42,322 nt of DNA. It comes from Stomatobaculum longum (GTDB taxonomy: Bacteria; Bacillota; Clostridia; Lachnospirales; Lachnospiraceae). Positions 17,155-25,795 of the stretch are shown in pieces. A program made the translations under genes and the position numbers. Positions within the stretch are counted from its first letter, which is position 1. Every line of letters starts with the position of its first letter. The stretch covers positions 1 through 42,322 of the forward strand of contig CAJPKN010000004.1 of assembly GCA_905370385.1 (NCBI GenBank). The letters run 5' to 3'. A model generated the notes under the pieces. That model was given only the letters and a program-made list of their open reading frames with translations, was not told where the DNA came from and made no database searches.

Positions 17155-19605
17155 TTATGTTTCCGGGAACAGCGTATCCGCGTAGCGCACGGTGTCCATG
17201 GCTTCTTTCGCGTAGCAGTCCGCACCGATATCGTCCGCGTACTCCTTGGTCATGACGGCGCCGCCGACCACGACCTTTGCGTCCGGCTTTTTCTCGCGGA
17301 GCAGCTTGATGGTCGCCTCCATATTGACAACAGTCGTCGTCATCAGCGCACTGAGCCCCACCAGTTTCACATCGTGCTTGAGCGCGGTCTCTAAGATGGC
17401 CTCCGCCGGCACATCGCGGCCAAGGTCATAGACCTTGTAGCCGTAGTTCTCCATGAGCACCTTAACAATGTTCTTGCCGATGTCGTGGATATCTCCCTTC
17501 ACGGTCGCGAGAATCACGCTGCCGCGCTCCTTTCGCGCCGTGCCGCTCATGGACTGCTTGACCACCTCAAAGGCGGCCTTCGCCGCCTCCGCGGCCATGA
17601 GAAGCTGCGGCAGGAAGAGCGTGCCCTTTTCAAAGCCTTTGCCCACCACGTCGAGGGCGGGAATGAGCTCTTGATTCACAATGTCGAGCGGCGCTTCCCC
17701 CTCCGCAATGCGGCGCGTGGTCTCCTCCCGCGCCTTCTCGCCGAGGCCGAAGCGAATGGCATCGATGAGGGGGGAAGCCTCCATGCCCTCCGGGAGCTCC
17801 GCACCGCCGCCCCTCGGCTGTGCCGGGGCGCCGGATGCCGCCGTAGCCCCCTTGCCCGCAAATATATTGCTCTTGCCCGCATATTCCGCGATATAGCCCT
17901 GGCACTGCCGGTCGAGTCCCGAGAGCGCGAGGTAAGAGCGGTAGGCCGCCATCATTGCCTCGTTGTTCGGATTGATAATCGCGCAGGAGAGTCCGCTCTT
18001 CATCGCAAGCGCAAAGAAAAAGCTGTTGATCAGCTCTCGCTGCGGCAGACCGAAAGAAATATTGCTGACACCGAGGATCGAGTGCCCGTGCAGCTCATCC
18101 CGGACGCGGCGCAGCACCTCAAGGGTCACATTGGCCGAGTTGTCGTCGGTCGAGATGGTCATCGCGAGGCCGTCGATGATAATGTCCTCGGGCGGAATGC
18201 CGTACTCCGCCGCGCGCGCGTAAATCTTCTTCGCGACGCGCATGCGCCCCTCGACATCCTCAGGAATTCCCTCTTCATCGAGGGCAAGACCCACCACCAC
18301 GCCGCCGTACTTGGCGACCAGCGGGAGTACGGTCTCAAGGCTCTCCTCCTTGCCGTTTACGGAGTTAATCATGGCCTTGCCGTGGTAGAGACGAAGGCCG
18401 CGCTCCAATGCCTCCAAATTTGTCGTGTCGAGCTGGAGCGGCAGTGCCGTGACACCCTGGAGTCTGGTCATCACCGTCTCCAGCATCTCCGGCTCGTTGA
18501 TTTCCGGAAGACCCACGTTCACATCCAGCATATCGGCGCCCGCTTCTTCCTGCTCTATGCCCTGCTCCAAGATGTACTCGATATCGCCCGTTCGGAGCGC
18601 CTCTTTAAAACGCTTCTTGCCGGTCGGGTTGATGCGCTCGCCTATGATGATGGGGCGCTTGCCGAGCTCTACCGTCTGCGAGAACGAAGAGACCACGGCG
18701 CGATGCTTTTTTACCGGCGCTTCAAACGGAAGGGCGCGCGTCGCTTCGATTTCGAGGCGAATGTGCTCCGGCGTGGTGCCGCAGCAGCCGCCGAGCACGT
18801 GGACACCGAGCTCCGCAATTTTCTTCATCTCCGCGGCGAAGTCCGCCGCGCCGAGATCGTAGTAGGTCACGCCGTCCTTCGCATGCGGCAGTCCGGCATT
18901 CGGATTTACAATGATGGGAAGCGAGCAGACTTCGCGGAGCTGTTTCACAATCGGGTAGAGCTGCAGCGGGCCGAGGCCGCAGTTTACGCCGAGCGCGTCG
19001 ACCCGGAGTCCCTCGAGCATCGCGGTGACGCTCTCCACCGTGCCGCCGGTCAGCATCTTCCCCTTCTCGTCAAAGACCGTTGTGACAAAGACAGGGAGAT
19101 CCGAGTTTTCCTTTGCGGCCAGCACCGCAGCCTTTGCCTCCATCGCGTCGGACATGGTCTCGATCAGCACGAGATCCGCGCCCTCATCCCTGCCCCAGCG
19201 CACCACTTCCGCGAATATCTCGACGCATTCCTCAAAGGCGAGATCGCCCATCGGCTTTAAGAGGCGGCCGGTCGGGCCCAAGTCCAGCGCGACAAAGCCG
19301 TCCGTACGGCCGCTGCGCTGAAGTCCCGTTTTTACATGGCGGACCCCCGCTCGGACAATTTGCTCGAGCTCTGCCCTGTCCGCATAGTGCAGGCGGTTTG
19401 CGCCGAAGGTATTGGTATTGACAATGTCGGCGCCCGCGCGGAAGTAGGACTCCGCAATTTCTATCACATCTTCCGGGCGCTCCAAGTTCCAGCGCTCCGG
19501 CAGTTCTCCGCCCTTTAAGCCCTTTTCCTGCAGGAGGGAGCCGGTTCCGCCGTCACAGTAGAGCCACTCCTTGCCGAGACAGGCACGTAAATCTCTCTTC
19601 TCCAT
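17155..19605 (-). CDS. metH: Cobalamin-dependent methionine synthase, catalytic part (no reactivation domain)
   Basis: Moves a methyl group from methyl-tetrahydrofolate through cobalamin to homocysteine, forming methionine. The 816 residues cover: homocysteine/zinc domain 1-290, with zinc ligands Cys209 (VNCGLG) and Cys274/Cys275 (GGCCGT); pterin-binding domain about 310-575 (PIIIGERINPTGKKRFKEAL); Ala/Gly/Pro-rich linker about 580-608; B12 cap domain about 612-690; B12-binding domain about 695-816 with GDIHDIGKNIV, the lower-ligand His being 707. The SAM-dependent reactivation domain of E. coli-type MetH (about 1230 residues) is missing and is encoded by the gene just upstream. The start follows AGAGGGAG, 18 bases after that gene's stop. 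Confidence 0.95.
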   Translation of the reverse strand: MEKRDLRACLGKEWLYCDGGTGSLLQEKGLKGGELPERWNLERPEDVIEIAESYFRAGADIVNTNTFGANRLHYADRAELEQIVRAGVRHVKTGLQRSGRTDGFVALDLGPTGRLLKPMGDLAFEECVEIFAEVVRWGRDEGADLVLIETMSDAMEAKAAVLAAKENSDLPVFVTTVFDEKGKMLTGGTVESVTAMLEGLRVDALGVNCGLGPLQLYPIVKQLREVCSLPIIVNPNAGLPHAKDGVTYYDLGAADFAAEMKKIAELGVHVLGGCCGTTPEHIRLEIEATRALPFEAPVKKHRAVVSSFSQTVELGKRPIIIGERINPTGKKRFKEALRTGDIEYILEQGIEQEEAGADMLDVNVGLPEINEPEMLETVMTRLQGVTALPLQLDTTNLEALERGLRLYHGKAMINSVNGKEESLETVLPLVAKYGGVVVGLALDEEGIPEDVEGRMRVAKKIYARAAEYGIPPEDIIIDGLAMTISTDDNSANVTLEVLRRVRDELHGHSILGVSNISFGLPQRELINSFFFALAMKSGLSCAIINPNNEAMMAAYRSYLALSGLDRQCQGYIAEYAGKSNIFAGKGATAASGAPAQPRGGGAELPEGMEASPLIDAIRFGLGEKAREETTRRIAEGEAPLDIVNQELIPALDVVGKGFEKGTLFLPQLLMAAEAAKAAFEVVKQSMSGTARKERGSVILATVKGDIHDIGKNIVKVLMENYGYKVYDLGRDVPAEAILETALKHDVKLVGLSALMTTTVVNMEATIKLLREKKPDAKVVVGGAVMTKEYADDIGADCYAKEAMDTVRYADTLFPET

Positions 19606-19623
19606 CTCTTTGATCTCCCTCTC

Positions 19624-20283
19624 TTATCTCCGAAAACTACAGTCTCTTTTTCCGCAGCTCTCACAGCCCTGAATCAGGCAGTGGGAGTCTTCCGTCGAAA
19701 CCCCGATCAGCGCCGTCACCGACTTGGTCGGCATCATCAAAAGGCTCTCGGTCAGGGTAATTCCCGTATTCTTCTGCACTTCGAGTACGCGAAACAGCTC
19801 GGGTTGAATTGCGAGCGGCAAATCACCGTAGCCCGGCGAGAAGCGCGGGCGCAGGAATTTCCCTTCCGCAGCCGCTTCTTCCTTGAGTTTCCGGTTCAGT
19901 GCGTCGCAATAACTCTCAATCAGCATGGCGCCCGCGGCTTGGTAGATGACAGCCCGGCTCATGCGCCCGATTGCCGATGCGCGTGCCGCGAGCCTGTCCA
20001 TCGCAAACCCTATGGTCGCCGCCATGAGATAGGCCTCGTCGCAGCCGCGCATGTTCCGGGCGAGCGCCCGGCTCTCAAGCTCCATGTCGCCGATGCGAAA
20101 GCGCTGCTCGCCGAGAAATTCGAGCGGAAAGCGCCGCGCAACCGAGCGTAGCTCCGCCTGCGCCACCAATTCCCCGACACAGCGCTCCACGACTTCTTTC
20201 ACTTCGCCCTCCGGTGTTCCCTTTCGGTAACCGAGGTAGCGATACACCTCGCTGTAATCGAGTTCCAATTCCCGCGCATCCAT
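19624..20283 (-). CDS. Stand-alone MetH reactivation (SAM-binding) domain protein
   Basis: Protein of 219 residues matching the activation domain of MetH, which binds S-adenosylmethionine and remethylates inactive cob(II)alamin with an electron donor. The signature RPRFSPGYGDLPL is present near residue 145. The C-terminus has a cysteine cluster, CLIQGCESCGKRDCSFRR, common in the stand-alone versions but absent from E. coli MetH. The start codon overlaps the metF stop by one base (TGATG), indicating coupling. The next gene encodes the MetH parts that it would repair. Confidence 0.92.
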   Translation of the reverse strand: MDARELELDYSEVYRYLGYRKGTPEGEVKEVVERCVGELVAQAELRSVARRFPLEFLGEQRFRIGDMELESRALARNMRGCDEAYLMAATIGFAMDRLAARASAIGRMSRAVIYQAAGAMLIESYCDALNRKLKEEAAAEGKFLRPRFSPGYGDLPLAIQPELFRVLEVQKNTGITLTESLLMMPTKSVTALIGVSTEDSHCLIQGCESCGKRDCSFRR

Positions 20284-21149
20284 CAGTCGACAATCTCCGA
20301 GAGCTGGTTTAAAATGCGCTCCGCAATCTGCGGGCGGTTCATCGTGTATACATGGATGTGGGTCACGCCGTTCGCAATGAGATCCACAATCTGCTCTGCC
20401 GCATAGATGACACCCGCCTGCTCCATCGCCTCTTTTCGCTCACCGAAGCGATCCACAATCGCGCGGAAGCGCTGCGGCACCGCCGTGCCGGACATTGCGA
20501 CCGAGCGCTTTAACTGCTCTGCTCTGGTAATCGGCATGATGCCCGCGATGATCGGAACCGAAATGCCCTTCTCCCTCGCGCGGTAGAGGAAGTTATAAAA
20601 AATATTGTTGTCAAAGAAAAGCTGGGTTGTCAGGAAGTCGAGACCCGCATCCACCTTCTCCTTTAAGAACTGAATATCGTCCTCCTTGTGCTCGCACTCC
20701 ACATGTCCCTCCGGATAGCAGGCACCGCCGAGGCAGAAGAAATCGCCCTCTCTCTCTTTGATATCGCGAATCAACTGTACCGCATAGCGGTAGTCTTCCG
20801 AGCGCGTGCCGTCCTGCGGTAAATCTCCGCGGAGCGCAAGAATATTCTCAATGCCCTTTTCCTTGTAGAGCGCAAGCATTTTGCTCACGTGCTCCCGCGA
20901 GGAAGAAACGCAGGTCAAGTGCGCAAGAGTCGGAACGCCGTAGCCGTTCTGAATCTCCGCCGCGATTTCCGCCGTAAAGTCACCCGTGCCGCCGCCCGCG
21001 CCGTAGGTCACGGACATGAAGTCCGGATGCAGTGCCGCTATCTTCTTTGCATTCGCCGCAGTCGCCTCGTATTTCTCGGAGGTCTTCGGCGGAAATACTT
21101 CAAGTGAGAGTGTAACCTGTTTTTCTTTCAATAACTGACTGATTTTCAT
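20283..21149 (-). CDS. metF: 5,10-Methylenetetrahydrofolate reductase
   Basis: Flavoprotein that reduces methylene-THF to methyl-THF, the methyl donor for MetH. The protein has 288 residues. Seen: LSLEVFPPKTSEKYE at the N-terminus with the catalytic Glu, MSVTYGAGGGTGDFT, HLTCVSSSREHV, LALRGDLPQDGTRSEDY and TTQLFFDNNIFYNF. I choose ATG 21149, which has GGGAGGGG 8 bases upstream; a start ten codons earlier would lie inside a strong hairpin. It is first in the metF-reactivase-metH operon. Its Shine-Dalgarno sequence is part of the hairpin at 21157-21197, which may control translation. Confidence 0.96.
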   Translation of the reverse strand: MKISQLLKEKQVTLSLEVFPPKTSEKYEATAANAKKIAALHPDFMSVTYGAGGGTGDFTAEIAAEIQNGYGVPTLAHLTCVSSSREHVSKMLALYKEKGIENILALRGDLPQDGTRSEDYRYAVQLIRDIKEREGDFFCLGGACYPEGHVECEHKEDDIQFLKEKVDAGLDFLTTQLFFDNNIFYNFLYRAREKGISVPIIAGIMPITRAEQLKRSVAMSGTAVPQRFRAIVDRFGERKEAMEQAGVIYAAEQIVDLIANGVTHIHVYTMNRPQIAERILNQLSEIVD

Positions 21150-21156
21150 ATAAAAA

Positions 21157-21197
21157 GCCCCTCCCTGTGATTGCTTCATTTTAGCACAGGGAGGGGC
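21157..21197 (-). terminator. Terminator-like hairpin between nrdG and metF, overlapping the metF ribosome site
   Basis: Perfect 13-bp inverted repeat (21157-21169 with 21185-21197; arm GCCCCTCCCTGTG), 15-base loop, followed on the minus strand by TTTTT (21156-21152). It should end nrdDG transcripts. Its 3' arm contains GGGAGGGG, the Shine-Dalgarno of metF. Confidence 0.8.
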
Positions 21198-21211
21198 CGC
21201 TGACCTATGAG

Positions 21212-21239
21212 ATTATACTATCGCAGTCCATTCATTCAA
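21212..21239 (-). promoter_or_regulatory. Candidate metF promoter
   Basis: On the minus strand TTGAAT (21234-21239), 16-base spacer and a perfect TATAAT (21212-21217). The -35 begins directly after the nrdG stop codon. Transcripts would start near 21205 and carry the whole hairpin at 21157-21197. A second possible -10, TGCTAAAAT with TG, lies in the loop of that hairpin but lacks a good -35. Confidence 0.6.
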
Positions 21240-21788
21240 TTAATAATGGTGTTTGATCGGATTCTCGTAGCGCGAGTGCACGGGACGGTTTTCCTTGAGG
21301 CTCTCCTTCAGTTCCAGAATGCGCTGATTTCTGCTGCCGCGGAAGCGGAGTTTCACGTCCTTTTCCGCGAGTATGAACTTGCCGTCCACCAGAATGTCCG
21401 CGAGCTCCAGGATGCGCCTGGTCGCCTCGGTATGACAGCGGCGGTTTTCCGTGTCCAGAAGTTCCTCAAAGGTATAGCCCGAGTATATCCAAACGGTCGC
21501 ATGCGGCACCTCGTGCTTAACCCGCTCCAAAAACGGCAGGAGGGCACGTTGGTTCTGCGCCTCCATGGGCTCGCCGCCGAGCAGCGAGAGCCCGTCGATA
21601 TAGGAGGGGCGCAGATGCTCAATGATATCGTCCTCGACCTCTCTCGTGAAAGGGTCGCCGAAATTAAAATCCCAGGTCTCCTCGTTAAAACAACCCGGAC
21701 AGTGGTGCGTGCACCCGCTCACAAAGAGCGAGATGCGCGCGCCTATGCCATTTGCCGTATCCGCATAAAATACCTGTCCGTAATTCAT
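21240..21788 (-). CDS. nrdG: Anaerobic ribonucleotide reductase activating protein
   Basis: Radical SAM enzyme that places the glycyl radical on NrdD. The protein has 182 residues. The iron-sulfur motif CxxxCxxC is Cys26, Cys30, Cys33 in SGCTHHCPGCFNEETWDF, and the SAM-binding GGEPMEAQN follows near residue 75. The ATG follows GGGAGGAAG and lies 17 bases after the nrdD stop, so the two form an operon. Confidence 0.96.
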   Translation of the reverse strand: MNYGQVFYADTANGIGARISLFVSGCTHHCPGCFNEETWDFNFGDPFTREVEDDIIEHLRPSYIDGLSLLGGEPMEAQNQRALLPFLERVKHEVPHATVWIYSGYTFEELLDTENRRCHTEATRRILELADILVDGKFILAEKDVKLRFRGSRNQRILELKESLKENRPVHSRYENPIKHHY

Positions 21789-21805
21789 TCTTCCTCCCGG
21801 ACTTC

Positions 21806-24040
21806 TCAGTCCTCGACGCTCTTACAACCTGCCTCCCGCTTCGCGGTCGAGACATGCAGGACGCGGTCGCGAATCTCCTGCGTTCTTCCCTGGTTCCAGA
21901 ACTGCGTGCCGATGTAGCCGCAGGTTCTCCGCGCGACAAAGAGCTTCTCCTGATCGTGGTTGCCGCAGTTCGGGCACTCCCAAATCAATTTGCCGTTCTC
22001 GTTCTCGCGAATCTTAATCTCACCGTCGTAGCCGCAGACCTGGCAGTAATCGCTCTTCGTGTTGAGCTCCGCGTACATGATGTGATCGTAAATATAACGC
22101 ATCATCGAGAGCACCGCCGGGATATTGTTCTGCAGATTCGGCACCTCGACATAGCTGATGGCACCTCCCGGGGAGAGCTTCTGGAAATCCGCCTCAAACG
22201 AGAGCTTCTGGAAGGCATCGACCTTCTCGCTCACGTGGACGTGGTAGCTGTTGGTGATGTAGTTCTTGTCCGTGACACCCGGAATGATGCCGAAGCGCTT
22301 CTGCAGGCTCTTTGCGAACTTGTAGGTCGTGGACTCCATCGGCGTTCCGTAAATCGAATAGCTGATGCGCTCCGCCTCGCGCCACTCCGCGCACTTGTCG
22401 TTCAGCTTCTGCATGACCTTGATTGCGAACGGACGGCCGATTTCCGCGTCGGTGTGGCTCTTGCCCGTCATCCGCATGCACATCTCATAGAGACCCGCAT
22501 AGCCGAGCGAGATGGTTGAATAATTGTCAAACAGGAGCTTATCAATGGTCTCGCCCTTCCGTAAGCGCGCCAGTGCACCGTGCTGCCAGAGTATGGGTGC
22601 AACGTCGGAGACGGTGCCGAGCAGTCTCTCGTGGCGGCAGCGCAGCGCGCGGTGGCAGAGCTCCAGTCTCTCCTCGAGTATCTCCCAGAACTTGTCCATA
22701 TCGCCGTAAGAGGAGCAGGCAACATCGACGAGGTTAATGGTCACGACGCCCTGGTTGAAGCGGCCGTAGTACTTGTGTGCGCCGTTCTCGCCGAGTCCCT
22801 CGAGATCCGGGGTCAGGAAGGAGCGGCAACCCATGCACGGGTACACATCGCCGTTCTTGTACTCCTTCATCTTCTTCGCCGAGATGTAGTCCGGCACGAG
22901 ACGCTTCGCGGTGCACTCCGCAGCGAGCTCGGTGAGCTCCCAGTACGGCGCATCCTCGCTGATATTGTCCTCATCCAGAACGTAGATCAGCTTCGGGAAG
23001 GCCGGGGTAATCCAGACACCCTTCTCGTTCTTGACGCCGCGCATTCTCTGCAGCAGCACTTCGCGGATGATGCTCGCGAGGTCATCTCTTAAGCGGCCCT
23101 CCGGAACCTCGTCGAGGTACATGAACATGGTCACGAAGGGAGCCTGACCGTTACAGGTCATGAGCGTAATCAGCTGGTACTGAATGGTCTGAATACCGCT
23201 GCGAATCTCTTCTTTCAGTCTGCGCTCGGTGATGCGATTCACAATTTCATCGTCCGCGGACTCGCCGCATAGTTCTCTCTCCTCCAGAACCGCCTTGCGA
23301 ATCTTCTGACGGCTCACGTCGACAAAGGGCGCGAGGTGCGAGAGCGTAAAGGACTGTCCGCCGTACTGGTTCGAAGCGACCTGTGCGACAATCTGGGTCG
23401 TGACATTGCAGGCCGTGAAGAAGCTGTGCGGCTTCTCGATCATGGTCTCGCTGATCACGGTGCCGTTCTGCAACATGTCCTCCAAGTTGATGAGGTCGCA
23501 GTTGTGCTCGCGCTGCGCGTAATAATCGGAGTCGTGGAAGTGAATCAAGCCCTCCTCGTGCGCCTTCACAATCTCCTCGGGGAGCAGAATGCGGCGCGTC
23601 AGGTCCTTCGAGACTTCTCCCGCCATGTAGTCGCGCTGGGTCGAGTTGATGACCGGGTTCTTGTTCGAGTTCTCCTGCTTCACTTCCTCGTTCGCCTGGT
23701 CAATCAGGGAGAGTATGCCCTCGTCCGTCGTATTCGCATGACGTGCAAGGCTTCTCTTATAGCGGTAACGAATGTACTTCTGCGCAACCTCAAAGCCGCG
23801 CATCTCCATGATGCCGGTTTCGACCATCTCCTGGATGTCCTCGACGTTGACGGCGCGCTTAATGTTCGCAACCTCTGCGGCAATCTTATCCGCAATCGCC
23901 TGAATCTGGTAGGTGTTCATCTGGTGAATTCTGTCCACCTCGCGGTTTGCCGCCTCAATCGCATTCACGATTTTTTCGATGTCAAACTCCACTTCCTGGC
24001 CGTTGCGCTTAATGACATTGGTTCTGACCTTGGTTTCCAT
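21806..24040 (-). CDS. nrdD: Anaerobic (class III) ribonucleoside-triphosphate reductase
   Basis: Oxygen-sensitive enzyme reducing NTPs to dNTPs for DNA synthesis without oxygen. The protein has 744 residues from ATG 24040, which follows AGAGGGG; an in-frame start six codons upstream is less well placed. The N-terminal 95 residues form an ATP-cone (VIKRNGQEVEFDIEKIVNAI), the allosteric dATP/ATP switch. Zinc ligands are CQVC (666-669) and CPNC (689-692). The glycyl radical site is the first Gly of RTCGYIG, near residue 708. It is the only ribonucleotide reductase in the window and fits a strict or facultative anaerobe. Upstream lie a hairpin and NrdR-like palindromes. Confidence 0.97.
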   Translation of the reverse strand: METKVRTNVIKRNGQEVEFDIEKIVNAIEAANREVDRIHQMNTYQIQAIADKIAAEVANIKRAVNVEDIQEMVETGIMEMRGFEVAQKYIRYRYKRSLARHANTTDEGILSLIDQANEEVKQENSNKNPVINSTQRDYMAGEVSKDLTRRILLPEEIVKAHEEGLIHFHDSDYYAQREHNCDLINLEDMLQNGTVISETMIEKPHSFFTACNVTTQIVAQVASNQYGGQSFTLSHLAPFVDVSRQKIRKAVLEERELCGESADDEIVNRITERRLKEEIRSGIQTIQYQLITLMTCNGQAPFVTMFMYLDEVPEGRLRDDLASIIREVLLQRMRGVKNEKGVWITPAFPKLIYVLDEDNISEDAPYWELTELAAECTAKRLVPDYISAKKMKEYKNGDVYPCMGCRSFLTPDLEGLGENGAHKYYGRFNQGVVTINLVDVACSSYGDMDKFWEILEERLELCHRALRCRHERLLGTVSDVAPILWQHGALARLRKGETIDKLLFDNYSTISLGYAGLYEMCMRMTGKSHTDAEIGRPFAIKVMQKLNDKCAEWREAERISYSIYGTPMESTTYKFAKSLQKRFGIIPGVTDKNYITNSYHVHVSEKVDAFQKLSFEADFQKLSPGGAISYVEVPNLQNNIPAVLSMMRYIYDHIMYAELNTKSDYCQVCGYDGEIKIRENENGKLIWECPNCGNHDQEKLFVARRTCGYIGTQFWNQGRTQEIRDRVLHVSTAKREAGCKSVED

Positions 24041-24065
24041 CCCGTTCCCCTCTTTCACGGTTCAT

Positions 24066-24082
24066 CTCCACTAGATGTGGAG
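24066..24082 (-). promoter_or_regulatory. NrdR-like palindrome just upstream of nrdD
   Basis: CTCCACTAGATGTGGAG is an inverted repeat (CTCCAC / GTGGAG) 26 bases before the nrdD start. Its core CCACATCTAGTG recurs, in the opposite orientation, at 24277-24288. It may bind the nrd repressor NrdR or form a short hairpin in the leader. Confidence 0.5.
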
Positions 24083-24089
24083 TATCAAT

Positions 24090-24118
24090 AAAACAGAAGC
24101 CCCATAATTGGGGCTTCT
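24090..24118 (-). terminator. Hairpin with U-run upstream of nrdD
   Basis: AGAAGCCCC (24095-24103) pairs with GGGGCTTCT (24110-24118), loop of 6, followed on the minus strand by GTTTTATT. It probably ends the long relA-to-histidine-kinase transcript, or acts as an attenuator if nrdD transcription starts further upstream. Confidence 0.65.
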
Positions 24119-24310
24119 ATAGTGTACCGCTCTTGACTGGAATTGAAAACATGGCAAAGCGCCGAAACAGAGCGAGAAAACTCCAGTAAGTGCGTTTGCA
24201 CCCTCGTCAGAGTTCACAAGATTCAAAAAGCAATGGGCAAATTACACAAGTTTTGTGTCGACTTTTCGGCAAGGCACCACATCTAGTGTTTCGGAAGCAC
24301 ATCCTGTGGT
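24119..24310. promoter_or_regulatory. Regulatory gap between histidine kinase gene and nrdD, with paired NrdR-like boxes
   Basis: No gene. Two palindromes, ACACAAGTTTTGTGT (24244-24258) and ACCACATCTAGTGTT (24276-24290), have centres about 32 bases apart, the three-turn spacing usual for NrdR box pairs. A weaker CACATCCTGTG follows at 24298-24308. A possible minus-strand promoter, TTTTCA-17-TACACT (-10 at 24121-24126), is weak. The nrdD start of transcription is therefore not settled. Confidence 0.5.
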
Positions 24311-25795
24311 TTATGTCGGGGCGAGCGGCAGTTCAAACCAAAATACCACGCCGTTCTCGGCATTTCGCACGCCGCAGGGCATATTGTGTTGGGTCATAAT
24401 GGCGCGCACAATCGAGAGCCCGATTCCGCTCCCGCCGTACTTCCGGGTGTGCGCCTTGTCGACTTTGTAGAACTTCTCAAACACACGCTCCAAATCGGCC
24501 TCCGGTATCGGTTTTCCGCTGTTAAAGACCTCACAGTGCGCCCGCTCCCCTTCGACGCGAAGACTCAGCCTGACTTCGCCGCCCTCGCTCACATGATGAT
24601 AGGCATTGCTCACGTAATTCATGAGCACTTCGTCGATGCGGAAGGCATCGGCGCGCACCAAAAGCGCTTCCTTCGGCGCGAGCAGCAAACTCTTTGCCCC
24701 GCTCTCCTCTGCGAGCACCTGTGTTTTCCGGAGCACGCTCTCCGCGCTCTCCCGGAGATCAAAAACTTCGAGATTCAAGTCCGGGTGCTCGGATTCCAAC
24801 TGCGAAAGTGTGAGTAACCGGCGCACCAACTTGTTCATGCGCTCCGCCTCGTCGAGAATCACGCCGAGATACTGTTCCCGCATCTCTTTCTCCTCGCAAA
24901 GCCCGTCCGCAAGGCCCTCCGCATAGCCCTGAATCAGGGCAATCGGGGTTTTCAGCTCATGGGAGACATTCGCGATGAACTCCCGCCGCATCTCATCGAT
25001 TTCTTCCTTGCGCGCAAGATCGTCGCGCAGCTTGCGGTTCGCTTCCCTTAAGTCCAGTATGGCTCGTTCCAGCTGTTCCGCCATGCTGTTCATGTTTTTG
25101 CCGAGCACACCGATCTCATCCTCGTTCTGACCGCGGTAGCGCTCCGAAAAATCCATGTGCCCCAGTTTTTCGGAGAGGGCCGCGAGCGAGCGTATGGGAC
25201 CCGTAATCCGGGAGGTCATGCCCCAGACCAGAAAGACGCCGAACAAAAGCGTCAGTGCTCCCACATAAAAGAGAAAGCGGTTTGCGAGCCGTACACTCTC
25301 CTTGAGATTCGCAACCGGCGTGGTCATGAGCAGCAGGGTCTGGTTGTCCGAGAGATAGGCAAAGCAGTCAATGTTCGCGCTCTGGCTGCTCGCATCATAA
25401 GCCTGCACAATGGTGTAGTTCTCGCTTCGCTTTAACACCCGGGTCTTGCTGTCATCTTCCTGTTGAAAGAGATAGCGCTGTACCCTTTGATAGAGCCTGC
25501 TCTTTCCGTTCTCGCTGCTCTGTAAGAGCTTTGAGTTCGCCGTGTCCACAATCGCCACCATGATGTTGTAGCGGCTGCTGTAGGTGCGGAGCAGCTCTTC
25601 CATCTCCGCGGATTCCGCCCCCTTCTCCGCGGCGAGCAAATCGAGATCCCGGTAGGCACGCTCAAGATCTCTCACCTTCTGATTGCGGTAAAAGCGCTCC
25701 AGACCGAAGCTGTTTGCAAGGAGCAGCCCCGCCATGAGCAGGGTGAGCACCAGAAAAATCAGCGCCGTAAAGCGCAGGCGTATCGACTGTTTCAC
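24311..25795 (-). CDS. Membrane sensor histidine kinase
   Basis: Partner of the response regulator encoded just upstream. The protein has 494 residues: transmembrane segment 1 at about 8-28, an extracytoplasmic sensing region of about 140 residues, transmembrane segment 2 at about 173-194, HAMP to about 245, coiled coil, HisKA with phospho-acceptor His279 in FIANVSHELKTPIALIQGY, and an ATPase domain with N-box NYVSNAYHHV and G-box YGGSGIGLSIV. The start is GTG 25795 in a GTGA overlap with the regulator's stop, so the pair is translationally coupled. The signal is unknown. It is the last gene of the relA-hisS-aspS string. Confidence 0.94.
   Translation of the reverse strand: MKQSIRLRFTALIFLVLTLLMAGLLLANSFGLERFYRNQKVRDLERAYRDLDLLAAEKGAESAEMEELLRTYSSRYNIMVAIVDTANSKLLQSSENGKSRLYQRVQRYLFQQEDDSKTRVLKRSENYTIVQAYDASSQSANIDCFAYLSDNQTLLLMTTPVANLKESVRLANRFLFYVGALTLLFGVFLVWGMTSRITGPIRSLAALSEKLGHMDFSERYRGQNEDEIGVLGKNMNSMAEQLERAILDLREANRKLRDDLARKEEIDEMRREFIANVSHELKTPIALIQGYAEGLADGLCEEKEMREQYLGVILDEAERMNKLVRRLLTLSQLESEHPDLNLEVFDLRESAESVLRKTQVLAEESGAKSLLLAPKEALLVRADAFRIDEVLMNYVSNAYHHVSEGGEVRLSLRVEGERAHCEVFNSGKPIPEADLERVFEKFYKVDKAHTRKYGGSGIGLSIVRAIMTQHNMPCGVRNAENGVVFWFELPLAPT

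Noticed and set aside
17485-19260. 591-codon open frame opposite metH
   Set aside because: Antisense shadow; no ribosome site that makes sense and no domain pattern.
24119-24310. Possible riboswitch or small RNA upstream of nrdD
   Set aside because: No conserved riboswitch core (cobalamin, SAM, purine) could be recognised; the palindromes are better explained as protein-binding sites.
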